Shown: positions 28,460 to 36,778 of the stretch, piece by piece
Position numbering within the stretch: position 1 is the stretch's first letter
Layout of the letters: every line of letters starts with the position of its first letter
Assembly (NCBI RefSeq): GCF_900143075.1
Contig: NZ_FRCY01000004.1
Span: 124,001-188,000, forward strand
Length of the DNA: 64,000 nt
Direction of reading: 5' to 3'
Origin: Cyclobacterium lianum
GTDB taxonomy: Bacteria; Bacteroidota; Bacteroidia; Cytophagales; Cyclobacteriaceae
Notes under the pieces: generated by a model
Told to the model about the DNA's origin: nothing
The model's input: only the letters and a program-made list of their open reading frames with translations
Databases searched by the model: none
Made by a program: the position numbers and the translations under genes

Positions 28460-29282
28460 TGACAAACAAAGGTTTGTTGATGAAATAAGACATTTTTTTT
28501 GAAAGATTCTTGGTAAAAAGCTGTTCGAACCAGGATTTTTTGTGGCTCAGTGTAAACAGGACATCACCCTTGGAAGTGATCAGGTAATTTTCAAGACCAA
28601 GGCCTGGTTCGTCTCTATAGCTTTTCAGCACAAAATTTATCTTCTCATATTTGATAAAAGGTGTCAGCTCCTCCTTCACAACGGCATGCTGTGCTTTATC
28701 AATATTTTTGATACGGGTACTGACATGGACCACATCTACTTCAGCATCATAACATTTGGCCAGTTCAACGACTTTCTGAATGGCCAATTTGTCTTCCTCC
28801 AGATAATCTGAGGCGTAAACCAGTTTTCTGGGCGCCCTGAAAAAAACCTTTCTGGGAACGATAAAAACGTCACAGGCAGATTTGAGAACCACCTTACTTG
28901 ATTTGGTACCGATATAATTTTTCTTCACCTCATTGATGCCCTCTGTGCCCATAATGATCAGATCTACGTCCTCCTCTTCGGCACATTTCAGTATTGCGGG
29001 TACCGTTTTCCCTTCCTGTATAATACCGTTGCAGGCGGACAAGCCTTTTTCAAGGCTTTCATCCCGGACCGTTTGCACCAGGCGGTCCAGTTTACGTTTG
29101 GCTGTCTTGAGGCTTTCATCCAGCATGTTGCCGGGAAAAAGCTTCTCGTAGTCTTCCTGGTCCGGAATGTGGTATAAGGTCAAATTGGCCCCTAATTTTT
29201 CTCCCAATTTAGCCGCATACTCTATCGCGTTTAATGAGCATTCAGAAAAATCCGTAGGGCATAGAATCGTGAAGGTTTTCAT
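28446..29282 (-). CDS. universal stress protein, tandem UspA domains
   Basis: This 278-aa protein has a first UspA-like domain (TILCPTDFSECSLNAIEYA, then LIIMGTEGINEVKKNYIG and VVLKSACDVFIVP) and a shorter, divergent second one (KLVYASDYLEEDKLAIQKV ending KPLFVIK). The first domain has the IIMGT-GxxG-like pattern of the ATP-binding loop, while the second lacks it. Usp proteins act in stress survival. It lies 15 bases downstream of the 2-hydroxyacid dehydrogenase gene on the same strand. Confidence 0.88.
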   Translation of the reverse strand: MKTFTILCPTDFSECSLNAIEYAAKLGEKLGANLTLYHIPDQEDYEKLFPGNMLDESLKTAKRKLDRLVQTVRDESLEKGLSACNGIIQEGKTVPAILKCAEEEDVDLIIMGTEGINEVKKNYIGTKSSKVVLKSACDVFIVPRKVFFRAPRKLVYASDYLEEDKLAIQKVVELAKCYDAEVDVVHVSTRIKNIDKAQHAVVKEELTPFIKYEKINFVLKSYRDEPGLGLENYLITSKGDVLFTLSHKKSWFEQLFTKNLSKKMSYFINKPLFVIKTF

Positions 29283-29297
29283 ATAGGATAAATAGGT

Positions 29298-30224
29298 TTA
29301 ATATCCCTGATTTTTATTGATTTGGTTGATCAGGGGCTTGTTGGCCATTAGGTTGTTATAATTTTCCATAATCTGTGGCGCCGCAGCTTTATGGTTGGTG
29401 ATGCTGGCAATATGTGGGGTGACCGTAATCCTCTCATCCTCCCAGAAAGGATGGCTCGCAGGCAAAGGCTCCTTCTGAAATACATCCAGCAAAGCTCCGG
29501 ATAGGGAGCCCTCCCGGATCGCGGGAATAAGATCCTCCTCGATCAGATGCTTTCCCCTGGCCACATTGATCAGGTAGGTACCTTTTTTGCACTTTTCGAA
29601 AAGGTCCCTGTTTAGAAATCCAACCGTCTTTTCAGTCAGTGGTAGCAGACAGACAAGCACATTGACCTGGTCTAAAAACTCCTGCAACTGATTACCGTGA
29701 TAATAAGGGTGCCGGAAATTTGATTTGGGCGAATTGCCATATCCCACCACGGGGAATCCCAGCCCTGCCACCTTATCCAATACATCTCCGCCCAATTCTC
29801 CTACCCCCATGACACCCACTGAGATGGGTATTTCCGGATGGCTCATGTCCCAGGTTTTAGACTGATTGTCCCGGATATAACGCAGGATTTGCCGGTGAAA
29901 ATTGAGTATGCCCATCACCACATAGTTGGTCATCGAAAAGGTCAGCCTGGGGTCTACTATACGGGTGATGGGGATATGCTCCGGAACATAGTCCGCCATG
30001 ATGTGATCCACCCCCGATCCCATGGAACAGATCAAGCGCAAATTGGGAAATTCGCGCAGTATTCCCTCCGGGTGCTGCCAGAGCACCACCACCTCGACGG
30101 CATCCTTATTGTCGATATGTGGATAAATCTGAAGGTTTACGTCCGGATTGAGTTCCCTGAAAACATCCTTCCAGGCATCGATTTCATCTGTAGATTTATT
30201 TGGAGCAATTATTGCCAGTCCCAT
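29298..30224 (-). CDS. D-2-hydroxyacid dehydrogenase (GhrA-like)
   Basis: This 308-aa NAD(P)-dependent enzyme likely reduces glyoxylate or hydroxypyruvate. The Rossmann motif is VGVMGVGELGGDVLDKVA. The catalytic Arg lies in INVARGKHLIEEDL, the Glu in LDVFQKEPLP and the His in VTPHIASIT. The short N-terminal domain and the CLLPLTEKTVGFLNRD segment fit the GhrA branch rather than SerA. Substrate preference is inferred. It appears to be cotranscribed with the Usp gene downstream. Confidence 0.9.
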   Translation of the reverse strand: MGLAIIAPNKSTDEIDAWKDVFRELNPDVNLQIYPHIDNKDAVEVVVLWQHPEGILREFPNLRLICSMGSGVDHIMADYVPEHIPITRIVDPRLTFSMTNYVVMGILNFHRQILRYIRDNQSKTWDMSHPEIPISVGVMGVGELGGDVLDKVAGLGFPVVGYGNSPKSNFRHPYYHGNQLQEFLDQVNVLVCLLPLTEKTVGFLNRDLFEKCKKGTYLINVARGKHLIEEDLIPAIREGSLSGALLDVFQKEPLPASHPFWEDERITVTPHIASITNHKAAAPQIMENYNNLMANKPLINQINKNQGY

Positions 30225-30354
30225 TGAAAGAATTTTAGTTTAAAGACAAAATGTTTCTAAAAATGACCTCCAAAAAAGCATTTCTCTATACCGCTCCCAA
30301 ACAATATCTCCTTTTTGAATGCTAAAATGGTACAGCACTTCATCGCAATTTCTA

Positions 30355-30362
30355 TATCTTTG
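30355..30362 (+). promoter_or_regulatory. -7 element for the DUF2911 gene
   Basis: TATCTTTG matches TAnnTTTG and lies 97 bases before the ATG at 30459, giving a leader of about 90 bases. No -33 TTTG is at the right distance. Confidence 0.45.
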
Positions 30363-30458
30363 CGGAAAGTACCATTACCGGTAAACCGGAAATTTTACCT
30401 GTGCTGTAAACTGCAACTGTTTCGGACGATCATAATTTCAATCTAATTAAAAATTTCT

Positions 30459-31307
30459 ATGAAAACAAAAAATGTGCTTTTTCTCGTTACAATTTTGTCG
30501 TTGATCCAGATAAATGGATTTGCGCAGATAAAAATGCCCCAGGCAAGTCCCGGCAGCCAGGTGATGCAGCAGGTCGGGCTCACCGAAATGCACCTGGCCT
30601 ATTCCAGACCCGGCAAGAAAGACCGGAAGATATTCGGTGAACTGGTCCCTTTCGGGCAAGTCTGGAGAACCGGGGCAAACAACCCCACCACACTGGAATT
30701 TGATACGGAGATAGAGGTGGAAGGACAACCGCTTCCGGCTGGGAAATACGCTTTGTATACGGTACCGGGAAAATCTGCATGGACTGTAATCTTCTCCAAA
30801 AATACCGAGCTCTGGGGAGCCATGGGCTATGACCAGGCAGATGATGCGTTGCGCGTAAACGTACCGGTAGAAAAACTGAAAAAACCGGTGGAAACTTTTA
30901 CCATTCAGTTCGCAGCGCTGACCGATACTGGTGCAACGCTTCAGCTTTCCTGGGACAAGAGCCAGGTCGGAGTCAGAATTGAAACAGAGGTGGATCCGGT
31001 GGTGATGAAACAAATCCGGGAACTCCTGATAGACCAGGATAGTGACAACCCGGGGCTTTACTTCCAGGCTGCAAGCTATTACTATACCAACGACAAAGAC
31101 CTGGATACTGCCCTGGAATGGGTCAATAAATCGGTAGACGCAGATCCAAAATACTATATCGTGCACCTGAAGGCCAAAATTCAGGCATCACTGGGCATGA
31201 AATCTGAAGCAATTGCTACTGCACAACAATCTCTGGAGATGGCCACGGAAGCCAATAATCCGGATTATGTAGCATTGAATGAACGACTGATTGCTTCGTT
31301 AAAATGA
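30459..31307 (+). CDS. DUF2911 exported protein with C-terminal TPR
   Basis: This 282-aa protein has a signal peptide (VLFLVTILSLIQINGFA) and a DUF2911 domain over residues 20-170, with the family segments ASPGSQVMQQVG, YSRPGKKDRKIFG, VPFGQVWRTGANNPT and PAGKYALYTVPG. The C terminus (about 195-280) holds two TPR-like units. DUF2911 proteins are common in Bacteroidota, periplasmic or outer-membrane associated, and have no established function. It is a single gene with a strong terminator. Confidence 0.9.
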   Translation: MKTKNVLFLVTILSLIQINGFAQIKMPQASPGSQVMQQVGLTEMHLAYSRPGKKDRKIFGELVPFGQVWRTGANNPTTLEFDTEIEVEGQPLPAGKYALYTVPGKSAWTVIFSKNTELWGAMGYDQADDALRVNVPVEKLKKPVETFTIQFAALTDTGATLQLSWDKSQVGVRIETEVDPVVMKQIRELLIDQDSDNPGLYFQAASYYYTNDKDLDTALEWVNKSVDADPKYYIVHLKAKIQASLGMKSEAIATAQQSLEMATEANNPDYVALNERLIASLK

Positions 31308-31316
31308 TATACAAAA

Positions 31317-31350
31317 GGAGCTGCCGGCAAGGGCAGCTCCTTCTGCTTTT
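31317..31350 (+). terminator. intrinsic terminator after DUF2911 gene
   Basis: GGAGCTGCC (31317-31325) pairs perfectly with GGCAGCTCC (31332-31340), and the stem is followed by TTCTGCTTTTTATTTTTT. It separates this gene from the convergent symporter gene. Confidence 0.9.
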
Positions 31351-33071
31351 TATTTTTTGGACGCTTTCTTTCCGGGCATAAATAGCTGTAAAATTGCTGC
31401 AATCAGCATGACGAGAATACAGCCTATTGCGTTATACCAAAGGTAACCAATATCGATCGCAATACCGGCTAATGTCTGCCCATTAAAATAATGAAGCGTG
31501 AGGATCAGCATCTCCGTCAGAATGGCCGCCACAAAAACAGCCCTTCCACCTACCCATTTCATAAAAAAGCCCACCAGGAAAATACCAAGAATGGTACCGT
31601 AAAACAGGGAACCTAACAAATTGACCGCTTGAATAAGGTTTTCAAACAAGGTAGCATAGGTGGCAAAGAGGACCGCAAACAAACCCCAGAGGGCAGTGAA
31701 CCATTTGGAAGACAACATGTAATGCCTGGAACTTTCCGATTTACGGATAGACCGCTTATAGATGTCTATGGTCATTGTCGATGAAAGTGCATTCAGTTCG
31801 GACGCCGTCGAAGACATGGCGGCGCTGAAAATCACCGCAAATAACAGTCCCACAATGCCTTTTGGCAAATAATCCATCACAAAGCGCATAAATACGTAAT
31901 CGGTATCGTTGGTCTCTGCCATGGGATCGTTGCTCACGATCAGTTCCTTCACTTTGTCTCTCACTTCTTCCTGCCTGGCAGTATGTTCGGCTATATCGGC
32001 CTGGTATTGCCGGGTTTCAGATTCATTTTCCGTGGAAATTGCGCCCAACAATTGCTGTATGCTTTCACTTTTCTCCTTAAATATTTGACCATATTCATTT
32101 TCAAGATCCTGAAAATCGGTTACATATTCGCTTTCCTTGAGTTTGTCCAATTGTATGGTATTGAAGATGACGGGAGGCTGGAAAAACTGGTAAAATACAA
32201 ATACCATCACACCGATAAAAAGGATGATAAATTGCATGGGCACTTTTAGAAATCCATTCATCATCAGCCCCATCCTGCTTTGGGTCAGCGAACGACCACT
32301 CAGGTAACGTTGAACCTGAGACTGGTCTGTACCAAAATAGGACAAAAACAAAAACAATGCTCCCGTCAGTCCCGACCAGAAATTATACCTGTCAGAAAGG
32401 TCAAATTCAAAATTGACAATGTTTAATTTCTCCATTTTCCCGGCCAGGTGCAGTGCTTCTGTAAATTCTACCGGAATCATCTGGATGACAATAATTCCGG
32501 CGAGAATCATCCCTCCCATCATTACCGTCATCTGTTGCTTTTGGGTGATGGACACCGCTTTGGTGCCTCCGGACACCGTATAAATGATCACCATCAGGCC
32601 GATAAAAAAATTGGTCAGGGTGAGATTCCATTCGAGGAGGGTAGAAAGGATGATAGCAGGTGCATAGATCGTAATCCCCGCGGCCAGGCCCCGTTGTACA
32701 AGAAAAAGACAGGCAGTCAATGTCCTTGTCTTCAAGTCAAATCGGCTTTCCAGAAATTCATAGGCAGTATAGACTTTGAGGCGGTAATAAATGGGCAAAA
32801 ATACCACACAGATGATGATCATGGCTACCGGCAGACCAAAATAAAACTGTATGAAGCGCATACCGTCTGCATAAGCCTGCCCGGGAGTACTCAGGAAGGT
32901 AATGGCTGATGCCTGTGTGGCCATGATCGAAAGTCCTATGGTCCACCAGCTCAGGTCATTTCCCCCACGGAGGTATTTGTCCATGTCCTTCGGGCCATAG
33001 GTTTTGTAAATCCCATAGGCCGCAATGACCAGGAGGGTGCCAAACATTACTGTCCAATCCAGATAGCTCAT
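31350..33071 (-). CDS. sodium:solute symporter (SSS family)
   Basis: This 573-aa polytopic membrane protein belongs to the SSS (SGLT/PutP) family. The core shows YLRGGNDLSWWTIGLSIMA, TFLSTPGQAYADG and GLLFAVIFSAAMSSTASELN, the last being the sodium-site helix. About residues 310-390 form a long hydrophilic, Glu-rich, coiled-coil-like insertion between membrane helices. Its ATG overlaps the stop of a 36-aa membrane microprotein (ATGA), which overlaps a PIG-L gene upstream. The substrate is unknown; a sugar or N-acetylated sugar is plausible given the deacetylase neighbour. Confidence 0.9.
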   Translation of the reverse strand: MSYLDWTVMFGTLLVIAAYGIYKTYGPKDMDKYLRGGNDLSWWTIGLSIMATQASAITFLSTPGQAYADGMRFIQFYFGLPVAMIIICVVFLPIYYRLKVYTAYEFLESRFDLKTRTLTACLFLVQRGLAAGITIYAPAIILSTLLEWNLTLTNFFIGLMVIIYTVSGGTKAVSITQKQQMTVMMGGMILAGIIVIQMIPVEFTEALHLAGKMEKLNIVNFEFDLSDRYNFWSGLTGALFLFLSYFGTDQSQVQRYLSGRSLTQSRMGLMMNGFLKVPMQFIILFIGVMVFVFYQFFQPPVIFNTIQLDKLKESEYVTDFQDLENEYGQIFKEKSESIQQLLGAISTENESETRQYQADIAEHTARQEEVRDKVKELIVSNDPMAETNDTDYVFMRFVMDYLPKGIVGLLFAVIFSAAMSSTASELNALSSTMTIDIYKRSIRKSESSRHYMLSSKWFTALWGLFAVLFATYATLFENLIQAVNLLGSLFYGTILGIFLVGFFMKWVGGRAVFVAAILTEMLILTLHYFNGQTLAGIAIDIGYLWYNAIGCILVMLIAAILQLFMPGKKASKK

Positions 33072-33178
33072 GAAAAGGCGCGGGTTAGCAGGTAAAATAA
33101 AGCAACCAAAATACCCAATACCAGTACCTGCAGCCAGTAAAGTTTATTCCAATGTTGATACTCCTTCTCTTTTTTCAC
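33068..33178 (-). CDS. 36-aa single-pass membrane microprotein
   Basis: On the minus strand a GTG at 33178 opens a 36-codon frame. It encodes a charged N terminus (MKKEKEYQHWNKLYW), one hydrophobic helix (LQVLVLGILVALFYLL) and a short basic tail (TRAFS). The start lies within the last 35 bases of the PIG-L gene, and the stop TGA overlaps the symporter ATG (ATGA), so it is tightly nested between them and probably translationally coupled. The codons read as a sensible membrane peptide. It may be a small accessory subunit of the symporter, by analogy to other transporter microproteins; that role is inference. Confidence 0.7.
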   Translation of the reverse strand: MKKEKEYQHWNKLYWLQVLVLGILVALFYLLTRAFS

Positions 33179-35663
33179 CGGCTTGCTCGATTAGGTTGAC
33201 AAATAATTTGACGGCACCGGGTACCCCTGCTGGCAGTAGGCGAAACCAGGATATACCCGAATAAGTGAATGTGCCTTTACCGTAGGCAGTTACCAAAAGT
33301 GCTCCCCGGGTGGGTTGTTCATTGGGATCCTGCATCAGGAGTGGCGCCTGGTACTGATCATCCCAGCTTCCCGGAAAATAAAGGCCCCGCTCCTGAACCC
33401 AGCCTGAAAAATCTTCCTGGGCGATGTGATTTGGATAATTCAGCACGGGATGCTCCTCCAGCATAAGCTTTACAGGTGAACTCTCTACCGCTATCCTGTC
33501 ACGGGATAGCTCCAGGGGATATGGACCAAAGTCTCTGGAAAGCAGCGGAGAGCTGGTATTGTATTGGACAATCAAATTGCCTCCATTCCGGACATAATCC
33601 ATCAGTGCTGTGGTATTGTTGGCCAATTGCTGATTGACGTTGAAAGCCCTGATGCCTACGATGATGGTAGGGTACTTACTGAAAAGTGAGGCACCAAAAT
33701 TGTCATTTTCAAGCAATTCTACGGTGTAGCCCAGATTTCTCAATACTGCTGGCACATCATCACCTGCCCCGGGAATATAGCCAATGGTCTGTTTACTGAT
33801 ATCCATATCCATGCGGATCAGGTTGAATTGGGCTCTTGGAAAATAAGTTTGATTTGGAATGTGGCTGTAGAGGATACGGTTCCTTCCCCGGTCATATACC
33901 TTGCCGTCTTCACTTTCAAAATATACCCGGTGGGTTGACTTTTCCTGACCATTCGCATTGGTTAAAACTACTTTATAATAGTACTTCGCATTGGCTTCAT
34001 CTACCAGTTTATCCTCTATCCGGAATTCTTCGGGACTCAAACCATCTATACCTATTGTACCTTCCATCATTGCCCCATCAAAGGTCACTGAGACCTCTAT
34101 AAATGACGCTTCTCCATTGAGTAGAAAAACATTGTCCTGATCTACTTCCACAGAAGCTCTCGGGACCACCGTAAATGGCTGGATGATTTCACCATTGACC
34201 TGATCGTTATACCGGTATTGCAGGGGAATGCTGATCTGAAAAGATTGTTGGTCAATGCTGAAGTGCAGTGTGCCGGAAATGGCTGGATCATTGAACGGCT
34301 TACCAATCCGGGTCTGTTCCCGCACTACATATAGATTGTTTTCGGGCATTTCCTCGAGCCAATAGGGCTGTGAGATGGGATAGGTATCCGGAATGGTCAG
34401 CTCCATTTCCAATTCAACCGGTCGGTTTTCCGAAAGGATTTTATCCAGTTCGAAGCTGTCCCCCAATACCTCGAAATCCTCCAACCGGACCGGCTTGCCG
34501 GATGGCTGGTTGACCAGGAGTCTGCCAGAGATCTGGCTGGAGGGATAGGACAATTCCTTGTTGGATACAAAAAGAGATTTCCAGCCAATGGCATCCAGGA
34601 TGATCTCGTCTATCAATTGCTGCTTTTCGTTGACCCAGGGTAAATCTTCCTGAACCTGGTTCAATGCGGATTTGATGGCAAGCAGATCGGAAAGATTTTT
34701 CTCTGGAACTACGAAATCAAATGAGGCCAGAACCTGGTCAATTTGCCGCTGAATGTCTGGACCGACTTCCAGATCTTTCCACCGGCTGGAAATACCATCG
34801 AAGGGGCTATCGTCAAAAGTGTCCCCCGCAACCAATTCAATGAAATCCTGGCTCTCTCCTATCGATGCAGTTGCGCCAAATCCCTGAGATTTGTGCATTG
34901 TTCTGCTGTCTGCAGCAATCTGTGAATAGGTAGTACCCAGCAAGGAATTGAACGCACCCACCGGAAACTGGTGGTATTGTTTATCTCGTTTAGGCTCATA
35001 TTGTCCGCCCCAGCTATAGGCATTCCAGAATATGCGCTTAGCAGACCAGGGATCTACCCATTTCAACTGTTCGGGAAAAACGGCTGCATCTCCCGATTTC
35101 TCAAAGGCCTCTCCCGCCAGTATGGCCGAAGTGGTGTGGTGACCGTGGGTGGTCCCGGGTGTAGTATTGAATCTGGTGACAATGATGTCAGGCTGAAACT
35201 TTCTGATCACCCAAATAACGTCGGAAAGCAATTTTTCCCCATCCCAGTTATTGAGGGTCTCATCCGGATTCTTACTGTATCCAAAGTCAATGGCGCGAGA
35301 AAAAAACTGCCGTCCACCATCTGTTTCTCTTGCTTTCAACAATTCCTGGGTTCGGATCATGCCCAGTTGAATGCCCAATTCCTTTCCAATCAGGTTCTGT
35401 CCTCCATCGCCCCTGGTGAGCGACAAGTAACCCACTTCGGCATGCGCTGCATTGGACAAATAGGCAATCAAACGCGTATTTTCATCATCCGGATGGGCAG
35501 CAACATACAGCACCCGTTTGGTTTCTTTTAACTTTAATAGCTTATGATAAATGTCAGAACCGCTCTGCGCAAAAGCCAAAGGACTGGCCAGCCACATTCC
35601 GGTAAGGTAAAAAATAAGAACCAGGCCGGATTGGCCGAATAAATTCATTGGTCTAGGTTTCAT
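33144..35663 (-). CDS. exported PIG-L family deacetylase with large C-terminal region
   Basis: This 839-aa protein has a signal peptide (VLIFYLTGMWLASPLAFA) and an N-terminal PIG-L/LmbE domain with the zinc motif AAHPDDE and the second metal ligand in TTHGHHTTSA. PIG-L enzymes remove acetyl groups from GlcNAc-type sugars. The middle is beta-rich, and residues about 640-800 look like a ThuA/glutamine-amidotransferase-like fold (PTIIVGIRAFNVNQQL, YVRNGGNLIVQYN). It is 2.5 kb and overlaps the microprotein and symporter genes, suggesting extracytoplasmic deacetylation followed by uptake. Confidence 0.88.
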   Translation of the reverse strand: MKPRPMNLFGQSGLVLIFYLTGMWLASPLAFAQSGSDIYHKLLKLKETKRVLYVAAHPDDENTRLIAYLSNAAHAEVGYLSLTRGDGGQNLIGKELGIQLGMIRTQELLKARETDGGRQFFSRAIDFGYSKNPDETLNNWDGEKLLSDVIWVIRKFQPDIIVTRFNTTPGTTHGHHTTSAILAGEAFEKSGDAAVFPEQLKWVDPWSAKRIFWNAYSWGGQYEPKRDKQYHQFPVGAFNSLLGTTYSQIAADSRTMHKSQGFGATASIGESQDFIELVAGDTFDDSPFDGISSRWKDLEVGPDIQRQIDQVLASFDFVVPEKNLSDLLAIKSALNQVQEDLPWVNEKQQLIDEIILDAIGWKSLFVSNKELSYPSSQISGRLLVNQPSGKPVRLEDFEVLGDSFELDKILSENRPVELEMELTIPDTYPISQPYWLEEMPENNLYVVREQTRIGKPFNDPAISGTLHFSIDQQSFQISIPLQYRYNDQVNGEIIQPFTVVPRASVEVDQDNVFLLNGEASFIEVSVTFDGAMMEGTIGIDGLSPEEFRIEDKLVDEANAKYYYKVVLTNANGQEKSTHRVYFESEDGKVYDRGRNRILYSHIPNQTYFPRAQFNLIRMDMDISKQTIGYIPGAGDDVPAVLRNLGYTVELLENDNFGASLFSKYPTIIVGIRAFNVNQQLANNTTALMDYVRNGGNLIVQYNTSSPLLSRDFGPYPLELSRDRIAVESSPVKLMLEEHPVLNYPNHIAQEDFSGWVQERGLYFPGSWDDQYQAPLLMQDPNEQPTRGALLVTAYGKGTFTYSGISWFRLLPAGVPGAVKLFVNLIEQAGEKREGVSTLE

Positions 35664-35822
35664 GTTTGAAGCTAAGGATTGTAAAACTGATCCTGAAATT
35701 AATTTACATTAATGGAAATATACGCAGATCAAATGAAATACCCAGCCGATTCTAAAAATTACAGGATTTTGTAATATTTGATTTTAAATGCTATATTTTG
35801 ACTAAACGAAAAAGATATTACT

Positions 35823-36767
35823 ATGGCAACTGATAAGATCCATAAAGATATACCCGGCAACCCATCGACTGCTGCTTCCAGCAAGGTGTTTTTGAACGAC
35901 CGGAGCAACGGTCGCCCCTTAAAGGTGTTGACCGAAAATGACTGGCGGTTTTGGATAGAGAATGGGTATGTGATCATTAAAAAGGCAGTACCTAAGGGAC
36001 TGACTTCCAGATTAGCGCAGCTTCTGTGGGAGTTTGAAGAGAAAGATCCCAATGATCCCGACACCTGGTATCGGGAGGAAAAGCCTGAAATGAAAATGAA
36101 GGAATTGACCAACAGCGGTATGGTGGAGATCTATAACCACCAATTTCTTTGGGATATCCGCCAGTATCCAAAAGTATACGAAACATTTACGGATATCTGG
36201 GGGATGGATGAGCTATGGGTCACCATAGACCGCGCCAACCTGAACTTGCCCGCCAGACCAGATTTTGAATTTAAGGGTTTTATCCACTGGGATTACGATC
36301 CGGAAACCAACCCCCAGAATGTACAGGGACTTGTCGCCCTGAACGACCAGACAGATGCCCAGGTAGGGGGTTTCCAGTGCATACCTGAGCTATACCGGGA
36401 GTATGATACCTGGAAGCGTAGTCAGCCCCAGGACAGGGACAGGTTCAAACCGGACATCAGCGGCTTTGACCTTACAAAAATAATGTTGGAAGAAGGTGAT
36501 CTGTTGATTTTTAACAGCAAGCTGCCCCATGGCATTCGTCCCAACACCAGCGAAAATAAAGTCAGGATGGCCCAGTACATCTCCATGATGCCGGCTGAAA
36601 ATGAGAATGAGGAGCTGAGAAACTGGCGCATCTCCTCCTGGAAAGACAGGATCGCTCCGGAAGGATATGCTTTTCCGGGTGATCCCAGACACTGGGAGAA
36701 AACCAGATACCAGACAGCCCGGCTCAGCGCTTTGGGAAGAAAGCTACTGGGACTTGACCCCTGGTAG
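35823..36767 (+). CDS. phytanoyl-CoA dioxygenase (PhyH)-like Fe(II)/2-oxoglutarate oxygenase
   Basis: This 314-aa protein has the 2-His-1-carboxylate metal triad as HWDYD (His and Asp) and LPHGIRPN (distal His), with a nearby Arg likely binding 2-oxoglutarate. The N-terminal segment WRFWIENGYVIIKKAVPKG is typical of PhyH proteins. These enzymes hydroxylate varied small molecules or natural products; the substrate here is unknown. It is transcribed alone between genes on the opposite strand. Confidence 0.88.
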   Translation: MATDKIHKDIPGNPSTAASSKVFLNDRSNGRPLKVLTENDWRFWIENGYVIIKKAVPKGLTSRLAQLLWEFEEKDPNDPDTWYREEKPEMKMKELTNSGMVEIYNHQFLWDIRQYPKVYETFTDIWGMDELWVTIDRANLNLPARPDFEFKGFIHWDYDPETNPQNVQGLVALNDQTDAQVGGFQCIPELYREYDTWKRSQPQDRDRFKPDISGFDLTKIMLEEGDLLIFNSKLPHGIRPNTSENKVRMAQYISMMPAENENEELRNWRISSWKDRIAPEGYAFPGDPRHWEKTRYQTARLSALGRKLLGLDPW

Positions 36768-36778
36768 CCATGAATCCC

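Noticed and set aside
30447-31166. Minus-strand open frame opposite the DUF2911 gene
   Set aside because: The plus-strand protein has a signal peptide and family motifs; the antisense frame has neither.
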